Shown here one piece after another: positions 7,932-16,078 of a DNA stretch of 64,000 nt. Source of the stretch: CAMEON01 sp045645165 (GTDB lineage: Bacteria; Bacillota; Clostridia; Oscillospirales; CAG-272); NCBI GenBank assembly GCA_045645165.1, contig JAZRIF010000212.1, forward strand, positions 26,496 to 90,495. The letters are read 5' to 3'. Under the pieces are notes generated by a model. The model was not told the DNA's origin and did no database searches. It was given only the letters and a program-made list of their open reading frames with translations. The stretch's first letter is position 1; each line of letters starts with the position of its first letter. A program made the position numbers and the translations under genes.

Positions 7932-9769
7932 GCGCGCTCACCTCCCATCTTATTGGCACCACAGCCCGAGCAGTTCTCGCGGCAGTTGGGGGTGGTGTTC
8001 CCCTCGTGAGCCTTGGCGTTTTCTCTCTGCAGGAATTTCTTGGTCACGCCGCAGTCGATGACATCCCAAGGCAGGACTTCATCCAGACCGTAGCGGCGGT
8101 TGGCATAGAAAGCGGGATCGATGCCGGTTTCAGCAAAGATCTCCATCCACCCCTCGTAGTTGAAGAACTCCGACCAAGCTTCGAACTTATAGCCACGGCG
8201 GCAGGCCTCCTCCAGAGCGGGAGCGAGGCGGCGGTCGCCGCGGGCAAAGACCGCCTCCAGATGGCAGGTCTTGGCGTTGTGGTAGTTGTACTTCACGCGG
8301 CGGTCGTGGACGCAGGAGCCCACGAAGGCCTGCTTGCGCTCCATCTCCTCAAGGGTATCCTGAGGTTCCCACTGGAAGGGGGTGAAGGGCTTGGGGATGA
8401 AGGGGGAGACACTGATGGTGACCTGGGCGTGCTGACCCTTGCGGCGGTTGGGATTCTGATAGTAAGCAGACACCACGCGGTGCGCCAACTCGGGAATTTC
8501 CGCCAGATCCTCGTCGGTTTCGGTGGGGTGACCCTGCATGAAGTAGAGCTTGACCTGATTCTTGCCCACGTCAAAGGCCACGTTGACGGCGCGCATGAGG
8601 TCTTCCTCGTAGAGGTTCTTGTTGATGACGTCGCGGAGTCTCTGGGAGCCTGCCTCGGGGGCGAAGGTGATGGTGGAATTGCGGATGGAGGCCACCTTAT
8701 CCATGAGCTCGCGGGTGAAGGAGTCGGCGCGCAGAGAGGGCAGGGACAGGCTGACCATGTTGGGGTTCGACCAGGACAAGAGGCTGTCGGTCAGCTCGTT
8801 TACTTTGGTGTAGTCGCTGATGGACAGGGAGGACAAGGACATTTCCTCATAGCCCGAGGACTCGAAGATGGCGCGGCACTGGCAGTCCACCACCTCGGGG
8901 GACTTTTCGCGGACGGGGCGGTAGACCATACCCGCCTGACAGAAACGGCAGCCACGGATACAGCCGCGACCCACCTCTACGGTGATGCGATCCTGCACCG
9001 TCTCGATGTAGGGCATGACCACCTTGTCGGGGAAAGGCGTCTTGTCCAGATCCTCCACGATGCGCTTGGTGACCGTCTTGGGAATGTCGTCGTAAACGGG
9101 GGTGTATGCTTCGACGGTGCCGTCCTCGTTATAGGTGACGGTGTAGAGGGAGGGGACGTACACACCTCGGATGGTGCGGGCGGCCTCATGCAAGAAAGCG
9201 GCGCGGGTATAGGTTCCCTCTTCCTTCATCTTGATATAGAGGCGGACGATCTCGGGGAGCATTTCCTCACCCTCACCGATATTGAAAAGGTCGAAGAAGT
9301 CGGCCACGGGCTCGGGGTTGTAGGAGCAGGGGCCGCCGCCGATGACCAGGGGGCAATCCTCACCGCGGTCTGCTGCACGCAGGGGGATCTTCGAAAGCTC
9401 CAGCATATTCAGAACGGTGGTGTAGCACATCTCGTACTGGAGGGTAAAGCCGAGGAAGTCGAATTCGGAAACGGGGTCGCCGCTCTCCAGACAGGTGAGG
9501 GGCACGTTCTGCTCCTTCATTTTCTCCTGCATATCCACCCAGGGAGCGTAGGTTCGCTCACACCAGATGTCATCGTGGAGGTTGAGGCAATGGTAGAGGA
9601 TACGGACGCCCAGATTAGACATACCGATCTCGTAGGAATCGGGGAAAGCAAAAGCAAATCGTGCCTTGACCGTGTTCTTATCCTTGATGATCTGACCGTA
9701 CTCACCGCCCGCATAGCGTCCGGGGCGGGAGACAGAGGTCAGAAGCATGCGTTTTTCGTTTTGGTTCAT
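7910..9769 (-). CDS. TIGR03960-family B12-binding-like radical SAM protein
   Basis: The 619-residue protein carries the radical SAM 4Fe-4S motif CIRGCRFCQAG (CxxxCxxC) near residue 260. An N-terminal cobalamin-binding-like domain (SYEIGMSNLGVRILYHCLN) precedes it, with GGGPCSYNPEPVADFFD, as in YgiQ-type proteins. The C-terminus is rich in cysteine (CRENCSGCGA, ACC), which could hold a second metal cluster. It overlaps the TIGR03936 partner. The substrate of the family is not established. It is followed and preceded by same-strand genes with short gaps, so it is probably in an operon with the membrane protein at 9812. Confidence 0.92.
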   Translation of the reverse strand: MNQNEKRMLLTSVSRPGRYAGGEYGQIIKDKNTVKARFAFAFPDSYEIGMSNLGVRILYHCLNLHDDIWCERTYAPWVDMQEKMKEQNVPLTCLESGDPVSEFDFLGFTLQYEMCYTTVLNMLELSKIPLRAADRGEDCPLVIGGGPCSYNPEPVADFFDLFNIGEGEEMLPEIVRLYIKMKEEGTYTRAAFLHEAARTIRGVYVPSLYTVTYNEDGTVEAYTPVYDDIPKTVTKRIVEDLDKTPFPDKVVMPYIETVQDRITVEVGRGCIRGCRFCQAGMVYRPVREKSPEVVDCQCRAIFESSGYEEMSLSSLSISDYTKVNELTDSLLSWSNPNMVSLSLPSLRADSFTRELMDKVASIRNSTITFAPEAGSQRLRDVINKNLYEEDLMRAVNVAFDVGKNQVKLYFMQGHPTETDEDLAEIPELAHRVVSAYYQNPNRRKGQHAQVTISVSPFIPKPFTPFQWEPQDTLEEMERKQAFVGSCVHDRRVKYNYHNAKTCHLEAVFARGDRRLAPALEEACRRGYKFEAWSEFFNYEGWMEIFAETGIDPAFYANRRYGLDEVLPWDVIDCGVTKKFLQRENAKAHEGNTTPNCRENCSGCGANKMGGERACCPKKN

Positions 9770-9811
9770 ATGCTATTATCCTTATTTGATCGTTCATCAC
9801 GAACGACATAC

Positions 9812-12800
9812 TTATTTTTTCTTTTTTTGTTTGAGCTTGGGCTCTTTCGCTTTTTTATCTTTTTCTGCATCACGGGCCGTATTCTTATGCCTGAAAGCGG
9901 TGCGGCTCACAAGATAAATCAGAGCTGCGTTCAGGAACTGCCATGCTGTCACAACGCCTGCCATAACATGTAAGTCACTTCCCAAACAAATGGTAAGCGC
10001 CGATAAGATCAACGTAACGGGAATACTCAGCCAACTGATCAGATGTCCTCGACGATACACTCGATCCATATCATGACAAGCGGTCAAAGGCTGTACGAGA
10101 TCCATACTGCGTCCCGTTGCAATTAAACCACCGGAACGGATTCTTCGCACGGATTCATATCCGGTGGGGCGAATAACCTCCATAGGATAGTTCTTACGCA
10201 ACCGATTGATCCCTTCCATATCGGGATTTACAAGCGGATCGAAAGCGGATATGGATATCCGATATCCCATGTCCGAAAGCGCCATAGCCACGTGGGCAAA
10301 GGTACGACCGACACGATATTCCACCGCGTATGCCAAATGGAAGCTACGATTGAAAGCCATATAGAGAACATGGCTTCCTTCACTCTTTTTATAACGTTGT
10401 TCCATATTGATCTTGGGCAATCGAATTCCGCTCCGTGTCAAAGCCTCATGGGAACCCATCATAATCTCTGTCGTGCGCTCTTTCCGATCGTCTATCAGAT
10501 AGAGTCTGATAGAGTTCTCCTGAACTTCCGCGATGTCGATTCGGTAATCCTCCGCATAACCGTCACGAATAGCCGGCTCTACTGCGAGGGGCGTATTCAG
10601 CAAACGGAAAACCCAATCCGCCATACGGCGACATTCCTCGGAACGGTCATCTCCCCGCAGAGTAATATCCTTTCGATACAGGGATTTCAACGCATCTCCG
10701 TCCGGGAAAATCAAACAGGCGGGGTACTTCCCTGCGTATTCTGACGGAGCGGCAGAACCAATCACGGCAGAACCTTTTTTGCTGAGTACACCATTTACGT
10801 AAAACAGCGGATATGACATAGCCAGCAGGTATGCACCGGACAAGCAGGCCAAATACGTTGCTGTAAAAGTACGCACTCCATCCATCAGGAAACTTCCCTC
10901 CATGACCAGCTTGAAGCCTGCACACAGGATGGCGGCCAAAAGCGCTGCGGGAAGCAGATAATTCAGGTGCCCCATATACGGATTATATCGTTTGGTACGG
11001 GCAAAGTAATCGGCAATACGCCCCGCACGGACAACGGTCAGGATACGGTGCTTTTTGCCTCCGACCACTTTTTTGCGATTCTGATCCGCGTTGGAATTCT
11101 CCTCAAGGCGGTTCAGAGCAGCTGCTGCCGGCGTAATTTCACCGGTTAGTATATGGATCGGTTTTCCGCAGGACACTACGGTAAAGGCTCTGTGCTCTCC
11201 CTCCTTGACGAGATACTCGGAAACAGCGCCCAATAAGAGCATGAACAGTCCCGGGCTGCAGAAAAGCGGGAAAGTATACGGATCTCCCACCCAGCAGGCA
11301 ATCCCGTTATGGATCAATGAGACGGCAACACTTATGGAAGCAACCGCATATTGATCCGGTTCAAAATCCAGCAGGCTCTTAAATCCTCTCGCCAAGCGAG
11401 TGACGAAAGGCAAACAGATACAAACCATCAATGAAAGCCCCGCAAGAGCTACCCATCGCAGATCCAGTCGTTCCGTCAATACATCCCTTGCAATCAAAAG
11501 AGGAATGAGGTCGTACACAAGAGCGAACAAAACACCCAGACCGGCCACCCAGAGCCTCGCCGTGTTTCTGTTTTTAGCTCGCACATAGGCTGCTTCCACA
11601 CGATCGGTATCATCGCGTCCACGGTACTCATGACCGCCATTCTCCCAAAAGGATTTGTCAGAAGAAGACTCGCGATTCTCATGCGTTTTTTCGCTGATCT
11701 TATCGATCCGCGCTTGCTGTTCCGCGTGGTGCAAAGAAGCTTCATACCCGAGCTTCATGATCAGCTCAGTATCCCGCAACGTTTCTTCCGTTTCGTCGGA
11801 CTGTGTCATTGCCTCTGTGTAGATCACACAGTTCCCTTCACCGGACTCATCAGCCACGGATGGATCCGCATCCCGGGCTTGCTCCTTAGGCAAAAGATCC
11901 GTATAGGGCGGAATGGGTGAAATATCATCCAAGCCCAATTGCAGCGAATCTTGGATATAGATATACGGTTTTCTCGCGCGGTCTGTCCGATGCTCTTCGC
12001 GAAGCTCCGGATCCGTTTCATCCGTTGCCGGAGAAACCTCACCACTTGAGAGACCGGCATGACTGCCTATTTCCCCTTTTGCGATTTCTTCTCCCGTGTT
12101 CCAGGACGATACAGATACATTTTCTTGCTCCAGCAATCGACTGTTTTGTTCATCCAGCATCCGCAAACGGTGACCGCCAACCATTTCGTTGGGCGACAAG
12201 CCATTTAAACGATCATCCGACAAGTAGTCCCGGATCGGACGTCGGTAATACATACCTACCCCTGACGGAGCACTCTGATCGACCGACGATGCCGCGATGG
12301 TCATATCATCCGTTTTTTCGTCATAGTCTTCAGATTCTTCTGCTTCGAAAATTTCGGACTCTTCTTCGGTATACTCCTCATACTCCTCCTCGGTATACTC
12401 CTCAGACTCTTCCTCAGTGTACTCCTCAGGCTCTTCCTCGATGTACTCCTCAGACTCTTCCTCGATGTACTCCTCAGACTCTTCCTCGGTGTACTCCTCA
12501 GACTCCTCCTCGGTGTACTCCTCAGACTCCTCCTCGATGTACTCCTCAGGCTCTTCCTCGGTGTACTCCTCGGACTCTTCCTCGATGTACTCCTCAGACT
12601 CTTCCTCGGTGTACTCCTCAGATTCTTCCTCGATGTATTCCTCAGACTCTTCCTCGGTGTACTCCTCAGGCTCTTCCTCAATGTACTCCTCAGACTCTTC
12701 CTCAATGTACTCCTCAGACTCTTCCTCGGTATACTCCTCGGACTCTTCCTCGGTGTACTCCTCGGGCTCTTCCTCGGTGTACTCCTCAGGCTCTTCCTCA

Positions 12801-13126
12801 ATGTACTCCTCAGACTCTTCCTCGGTATACTCCTCGGACTCTTCCTCGGTGTACTCCTCGGGCTCTTCCTCGATGTACTCCTCGGGATCGTCTTCCCTGT
12901 AATCCTCTTCAAAATCCGATGTGTCTAAGGATTCCAACAAGGACGGTTTCGCAGAAGTCTTGCCCAACTGCGCACGAAGCAACGCAGCGAGGTCATCATC
13001 TGTAGCCATACTTTGAGTCGTACTCGATTCCTCGTAATCTTCATTCATGGAGGCCTTCAGCTTTTCTGCCCAGTCCACGGACGTATGTTCAGGCTTTTTT
13101 TTCGAATTTTTTCTCGGTTCGGACAA
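9812..13126 (-). CDS. Degenerate P-type-ATPase-like membrane protein with acidic octapeptide repeats
   Basis: The 1104-residue protein has three parts. Residues 1-80 are hydrophilic. Residues 81-256 are 22 tandem octads of the form (S/P)EEY(T/I)EEE. After a disordered linker, about residue 490 onward is a polytopic membrane protein laid out like a P1-type ATPase: a helix pair ending LLLGAVSEYLVKEGEHRA, a second helix pair with AMSYPLFYVNGVLSKKGSAVIG, a cytoplasmic part with AHVAMALSDMGYRISISAFD, and two last helices. The P-ATPase catalytic motifs are not there: the DKTGT position reads PDGDA and no GDGxND is visible. The tail is Lys-rich. I infer a non-transporting pseudo-ATPase. Overall homology needs a profile search. 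Confidence 0.6.
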   Translation of the reverse strand: MSEPRKNSKKKPEHTSVDWAEKLKASMNEDYEESSTTQSMATDDDLAALLRAQLGKTSAKPSLLESLDTSDFEEDYREDDPEEYIEEEPEEYTEEESEEYTEEESEEYIEEEPEEYTEEEPEEYTEEESEEYTEEESEEYIEEESEEYIEEEPEEYTEEESEEYIEEESEEYTEEESEEYIEEESEEYTEEEPEEYIEEESEEYTEEESEEYTEEESEEYIEEESEEYIEEEPEEYTEEESEEYTEEEYEEYTEEESEIFEAEESEDYDEKTDDMTIAASSVDQSAPSGVGMYYRRPIRDYLSDDRLNGLSPNEMVGGHRLRMLDEQNSRLLEQENVSVSSWNTGEEIAKGEIGSHAGLSSGEVSPATDETDPELREEHRTDRARKPYIYIQDSLQLGLDDISPIPPYTDLLPKEQARDADPSVADESGEGNCVIYTEAMTQSDETEETLRDTELIMKLGYEASLHHAEQQARIDKISEKTHENRESSSDKSFWENGGHEYRGRDDTDRVEAAYVRAKNRNTARLWVAGLGVLFALVYDLIPLLIARDVLTERLDLRWVALAGLSLMVCICLPFVTRLARGFKSLLDFEPDQYAVASISVAVSLIHNGIACWVGDPYTFPLFCSPGLFMLLLGAVSEYLVKEGEHRAFTVVSCGKPIHILTGEITPAAAALNRLEENSNADQNRKKVVGGKKHRILTVVRAGRIADYFARTKRYNPYMGHLNYLLPAALLAAILCAGFKLVMEGSFLMDGVRTFTATYLACLSGAYLLAMSYPLFYVNGVLSKKGSAVIGSAAPSEYAGKYPACLIFPDGDALKSLYRKDITLRGDDRSEECRRMADWVFRLLNTPLAVEPAIRDGYAEDYRIDIAEVQENSIRLYLIDDRKERTTEIMMGSHEALTRSGIRLPKINMEQRYKKSEGSHVLYMAFNRSFHLAYAVEYRVGRTFAHVAMALSDMGYRISISAFDPLVNPDMEGINRLRKNYPMEVIRPTGYESVRRIRSGGLIATGRSMDLVQPLTACHDMDRVYRRGHLISWLSIPVTLILSALTICLGSDLHVMAGVVTAWQFLNAALIYLVSRTAFRHKNTARDAEKDKKAKEPKLKQKKKK
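12359..12886 (-). repeat. 22 tandem 24-bp repeats encoding acidic octads
   Basis: A coding minisatellite within the membrane protein gene. Each 24-bp unit encodes (S/P)EEY(T/I)EEE. Units differ mostly at the first residue (Ser or Pro) and the fifth (Thr or Ile). The array is flanked by degenerate units (SEIFEAEE, SEDYDEK). No spacers are present, so it is not a CRISPR array. Confidence 0.97.
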
Positions 13127-13167
13127 GTCAGTCCCTCCCTTCCTGATGAACTAAGGGGTCTGTTCGC

Positions 13168-14190
13168 TTATTCCTTATGGTGCTGACGGGCGATCTCTGC
13201 CAAGATAACAGAAGCGGCAGTGGAAACATTAAAGGAATTGACGTGCCCGTACATAGGAATGGACACGATACCGTCACAGGTCTCCTTGACCACGCGGGAT
13301 ACACCGTCCCCCTCACTGCCCATGACCAGCGCGCAGGGGCCTTCAAAATTAGTATTGTAATGAGCAGAACCGCCTGCTTCGGCTGCATAGACCCACACAC
13401 CTGCCTTTTGCAGATCCAGAATGGTCTGGTGAACGTTGGCAACCTTTGCGACAGCCAGATGCTCCATAGCGCCCGCGGAGGACTTGGCAACCAACGCGGT
13501 CAAACCTACTGCACGACGGCGAGGAATGATCAGGCCGTGGGCACCGCAGCCCTCGGCACAGCGGATCAGTGCACCTAGATTGTAGGGATCGGTGATTCCG
13601 TCTGCAATGACGATGAAGGGCTTTTCACCGCGTTCGGCAGCGATTGCCAGAATGTCCTCTACGGTGCAATACTCTTTCTGAGCCACCATGGCGATAACAC
13701 CCTGGTGAGGAACGAAACCGGCAAGACTATCCAGCTTGGCTTTATCCACTTCCACCACGGGAATTCCCTTCTCAACAGCTTCAGCTACCAGCACAACGAT
13801 AGAACCTTCTCTATCGCCGCGGCGTACCAGAAGCTTGTCCACGGTACGGTCGGAGCGGAGCAGCTCGCGGACGGCGTTACGGCCGATCACCAGGCCCTCT
13901 GCTTCGGGATCGGGAGTGTTGCCATCTTCGTCGTAGTCACGGGTATCGCGGTCGTACTGCTTTTTCTCATAGGTCTTGTACTCGTCACGAGGACGGTCAC
14001 TATACGGCTTGTCACCGTATGCCTTCTTTTCGTAAGGCTTTTTCTCGCCACGATCGTGAACGGGCTTTCCTTCCTTACGAGGACGCTCTCCGGCAGGCGA
14101 AAAATTTTTATCAGCAGGGTATTTCTTCGTTCCCCTTCCACCTTCGGATTTGTAAGACTTTTTATTCTTGTTATCGTTGTTGTATGCCAT
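13168..14190 (-). CDS. rlmB: 23S rRNA (guanosine-2'-O)-methyltransferase RlmB (TrmH family)
   Basis: The 340-residue protein has a charged, low-complexity N-terminal extension (about 100 residues, Lys/Arg/Asp/Tyr-rich), then the substrate-binding domain (GLVIGRNAVRELLRSD) and the SPOUT knot with NLGALIRCAEGCGAHGLIIP, ALVMGSEGDGVSR and the C-terminal VNSFNVSTAASVILAE. It methylates a ribose in 23S rRNA (G2251 in E. coli) or a tRNA position. ATG 14190 was chosen over an upstream start at 14325 because AAGGAT precedes it and the promoter would otherwise lie inside the gene. The extension is longer than in E. coli but common in Clostridia. Confidence 0.93.
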   Translation of the reverse strand: MAYNNDNKNKKSYKSEGGRGTKKYPADKNFSPAGERPRKEGKPVHDRGEKKPYEKKAYGDKPYSDRPRDEYKTYEKKQYDRDTRDYDEDGNTPDPEAEGLVIGRNAVRELLRSDRTVDKLLVRRGDREGSIVVLVAEAVEKGIPVVEVDKAKLDSLAGFVPHQGVIAMVAQKEYCTVEDILAIAAERGEKPFIVIADGITDPYNLGALIRCAEGCGAHGLIIPRRRAVGLTALVAKSSAGAMEHLAVAKVANVHQTILDLQKAGVWVYAAEAGGSAHYNTNFEGPCALVMGSEGDGVSRVVKETCDGIVSIPMYGHVNSFNVSTAASVILAEIARQHHKE

Positions 14191-14229
14191 ATCGGATCCT
14201 TTCAAAATAGATATTTCTATACAGAGTAT

Positions 14230-14258
14230 ATTATAACATAAAAAAAAGAATTTGTATA
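14230..14258 (-). promoter_or_regulatory. Promoter for rlmB
   Basis: On the minus strand TATACA (14253-14258), a 17-base spacer and a perfect TATAAT (14230-14235), 40 bases before the start codon. Confidence 0.65.
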
Positions 14259-14285
14259 GATGTTTTGACGATTTTCTGCAAAAAA

Positions 14286-14317
14286 GAAAAAAATATCCCC
14301 GCGACCCGCGGGGATAT
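14286..14317 (-). terminator. Terminator after the glycosyltransferase gene
   Basis: On the minus strand an 11-base-pair stem (ATATCCCCGCG/CGCGGGGATAT, loop GGT) is followed by a run of Ts. It sits between the glycosyltransferase stop and the rlmB promoter. Confidence 0.9.
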
Positions 14318-14321
14318 TGAT

Positions 14322-15071
14322 TCACTTGACTTCGATCTCAATTTTCTTGATACGCTTCTTCATCTTCCGCAGATCCTTGAGCATTTTGAAGGTATCCTTC
14401 ACAATGTTGACCTTGGATTCACGGTGATTGATGATCTTCACAGGCGTTTCCACGATCTTTTTGCCCAGCTTGGTTGCCCACAGAATGGCTTCAAAGTCGA
14501 AGGCAAAGCCGTTGACCTCACAGCGGGGGAAAATCTCCATAACCGTCTGCTTGGTAAAGGCTTTACAGCCGCACTGGGAATCCGAAAGCTTGAAGCCGCC
14601 TACAAAGCAAAGTACTTTGATATAGGTTTTGGACATCAGCTTACGAATAAAGGTATACCCCTCGTAGCCGTCCTTATGAAGGTTGCGGGATCCGATGACC
14701 ATATCTGCCTCGGGATGAGCGACAAACTCGTCATAAACCTGCTTCACGACGTCGGTACCGTAAGCCAGATCGGCATCGGTGAACATGACGATATCACCCT
14801 CTGCGGCCAGGAGCGCGGTACGGACGGCGCATCCTTTACCCTTGTTATCGGGATAGCCCACGACACGGACATTGGGCAGGTTGAGATTCTCCACAGTCTT
14901 GTCACAGCCATCCTTGGAACCGTCGTTGGAGAAAATGATCTCGTAATCGGTAAAGGTAGCGGACATATACTCATGGAGTGTCTTGGCGGTGTCAGCAATG
15001 ATGCTGTTCTCGTTATACATGGGAATACAGAGAGAAATCTTCTTGTTGAATACGGTTTCGGTGGTGCTCAT
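14322..15071 (-). CDS. Family 2 glycosyltransferase (dolichyl-phosphate glucosyltransferase-like)
   Basis: The 249-residue GT2 enzyme has the nucleotide-sugar fold (CIPMYNENSIIADTAKTLHE), the metal-binding DxD in MFTDADLAYGTDV, and GSRNLHKDGYEG with QCGCKAFTK, features shared with polyprenyl-phosphate mannosyl/glucosyltransferases. There are no membrane helices, so it probably acts on a lipid-linked acceptor at the inner membrane face. ATG 15071 was chosen over a TTG at 15086 because GAAAGGA precedes it. It is 33 bases downstream of the RlmA-like gene and ends at a strong terminator, so it is likely the last gene of a transcript. Confidence 0.85.
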   Translation of the reverse strand: MSTTETVFNKKISLCIPMYNENSIIADTAKTLHEYMSATFTDYEIIFSNDGSKDGCDKTVENLNLPNVRVVGYPDNKGKGCAVRTALLAAEGDIVMFTDADLAYGTDVVKQVYDEFVAHPEADMVIGSRNLHKDGYEGYTFIRKLMSKTYIKVLCFVGGFKLSDSQCGCKAFTKQTVMEIFPRCEVNGFAFDFEAILWATKLGKKIVETPVKIINHRESKVNIVKDTFKMLKDLRKMKKRIKKIEIEVK

Positions 15072-15104
15072 GGCAATTCCTTTCAATGGAAAATATATTT
15101 GATA

Positions 15105-16007
15105 TCAAAGCTTTTCGTAAATATGGAAGTCAAAGGAGACCTCGGTCTCCAGCCGTTCGGCGGCCTTGAGTCGTTCGTGACCGTCAGGGCTTGTCCGCCA
15201 ATAGTAGGGAGTCATGGAAAAGAGGGCTTGTATGTGTTCCTGCCCTTCCACAACGATGGGAAAGGTTACATGACGGATATCTGCAAGATGTAAATCGTTT
15301 CCTTCTTCCGGTAGGTCGCGGCGGGGCTCATTTAAATACGGATCGTCGTAGACCAATTTCTTGAGTCCAAATAAATGCCGCTCTCCCGCGCCGGCTACGA
15401 TCAAGTGGCCGCCCGATTTCAACACGCGGGCGTATTCCCCGGGCGCACACGGAGCAAACACGTTGGTCACGGTGTCGAAGGCGCCATCTTGTACGGGCAA
15501 TTCAAATACGCTTCCCACGGCGTACAGCGTACGGGAGGCTTGTCCGCACGCCATTCGATGGGCGCGCGCCGACTTGGCCGCAGCGTCCACAGCGAATTTT
15601 GAGAGATCAACTCCCAACGTAGGATATCCCGTCAGGGCAATGCGATTGGAATAGTATCCTTCTCCGCACCCCGCATCCAGCACACATCCGTCGGCGGGGG
15701 TATACTCCTGAACCAACGCAGTTAGTGCTTCGGCTGCCTGTGCGTAGTAACCGTGATGGAGAAAAGCCGTTCGCGCCCGAACCGCATCCTTTGAATCCCC
15801 GCCTCCACTGTGACGGGGAGACAGGGGAACGTAACCGCCTGCGCCTCCGTCAAACAAATGGGTTTTTGTATTTGGCTTGGGCAGATCATTCAGGGCAAAA
15901 CACCCGAGACTGCGCCCGTCGGGAGAGATAGAGAGGGGGTATCCGCAAACGGGACAGGTCAGTTTTTCGAGCAAAAGAGGGTGGAGCTCGCGATTCAGAT
16001 CAAGCAT
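15105..16007 (-). CDS. RlmA-like rRNA methyltransferase
   Basis: The 300-residue protein has an N-terminal zinc-finger-like region (LTCPVCGYPLSISPDG, followed by a single Cys) and GYVPLSPRHSGGGDSKDAVR, the hallmark of the RlmA family. A class I SAM-binding fold follows with VLDAGCGEGYYSNR and a second loop at FDTVTNVFAPC. RlmA enzymes methylate G745 or G748 in 23S rRNA. I chose ATG 16007 over 16019 because GGAG stands just before it. The second Cys pair of the zinc site is incomplete (a single Cys in SLGCFALND), so metal binding is uncertain. Confidence 0.85.
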   Translation of the reverse strand: MLDLNRELHPLLLEKLTCPVCGYPLSISPDGRSLGCFALNDLPKPNTKTHLFDGGAGGYVPLSPRHSGGGDSKDAVRARTAFLHHGYYAQAAEALTALVQEYTPADGCVLDAGCGEGYYSNRIALTGYPTLGVDLSKFAVDAAAKSARAHRMACGQASRTLYAVGSVFELPVQDGAFDTVTNVFAPCAPGEYARVLKSGGHLIVAGAGERHLFGLKKLVYDDPYLNEPRRDLPEEGNDLHLADIRHVTFPIVVEGQEHIQALFSMTPYYWRTSPDGHERLKAAERLETEVSFDFHIYEKL

Positions 16008-16078
16008 GGTTGACTCCATTTCGTCGATATTCCATATTTTACACCATTATACATCATTTTGGACAGAAATGCAAGGGG

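Noticed and set aside
8006..9973. 655-codon plus-strand ORF opposite the TIGR03960 gene
   Set aside because: It mirrors the codon bias of the minus-strand gene, has no ribosome binding site and yields a Gly/Val/His-rich protein with no motif. It is an antisense shadow.
12359..12886. Possible CRISPR array
   Set aside because: The units are contiguous 24-bp coding repeats with no unique spacers.
12417..12902. Ser/Tyr-rich repeat protein (SSxYSSD) on the plus strand
   Set aside because: It is the reverse reading of the acidic octad repeat and lacks a ribosome binding site; the minus-strand gene extends far beyond the repeat.
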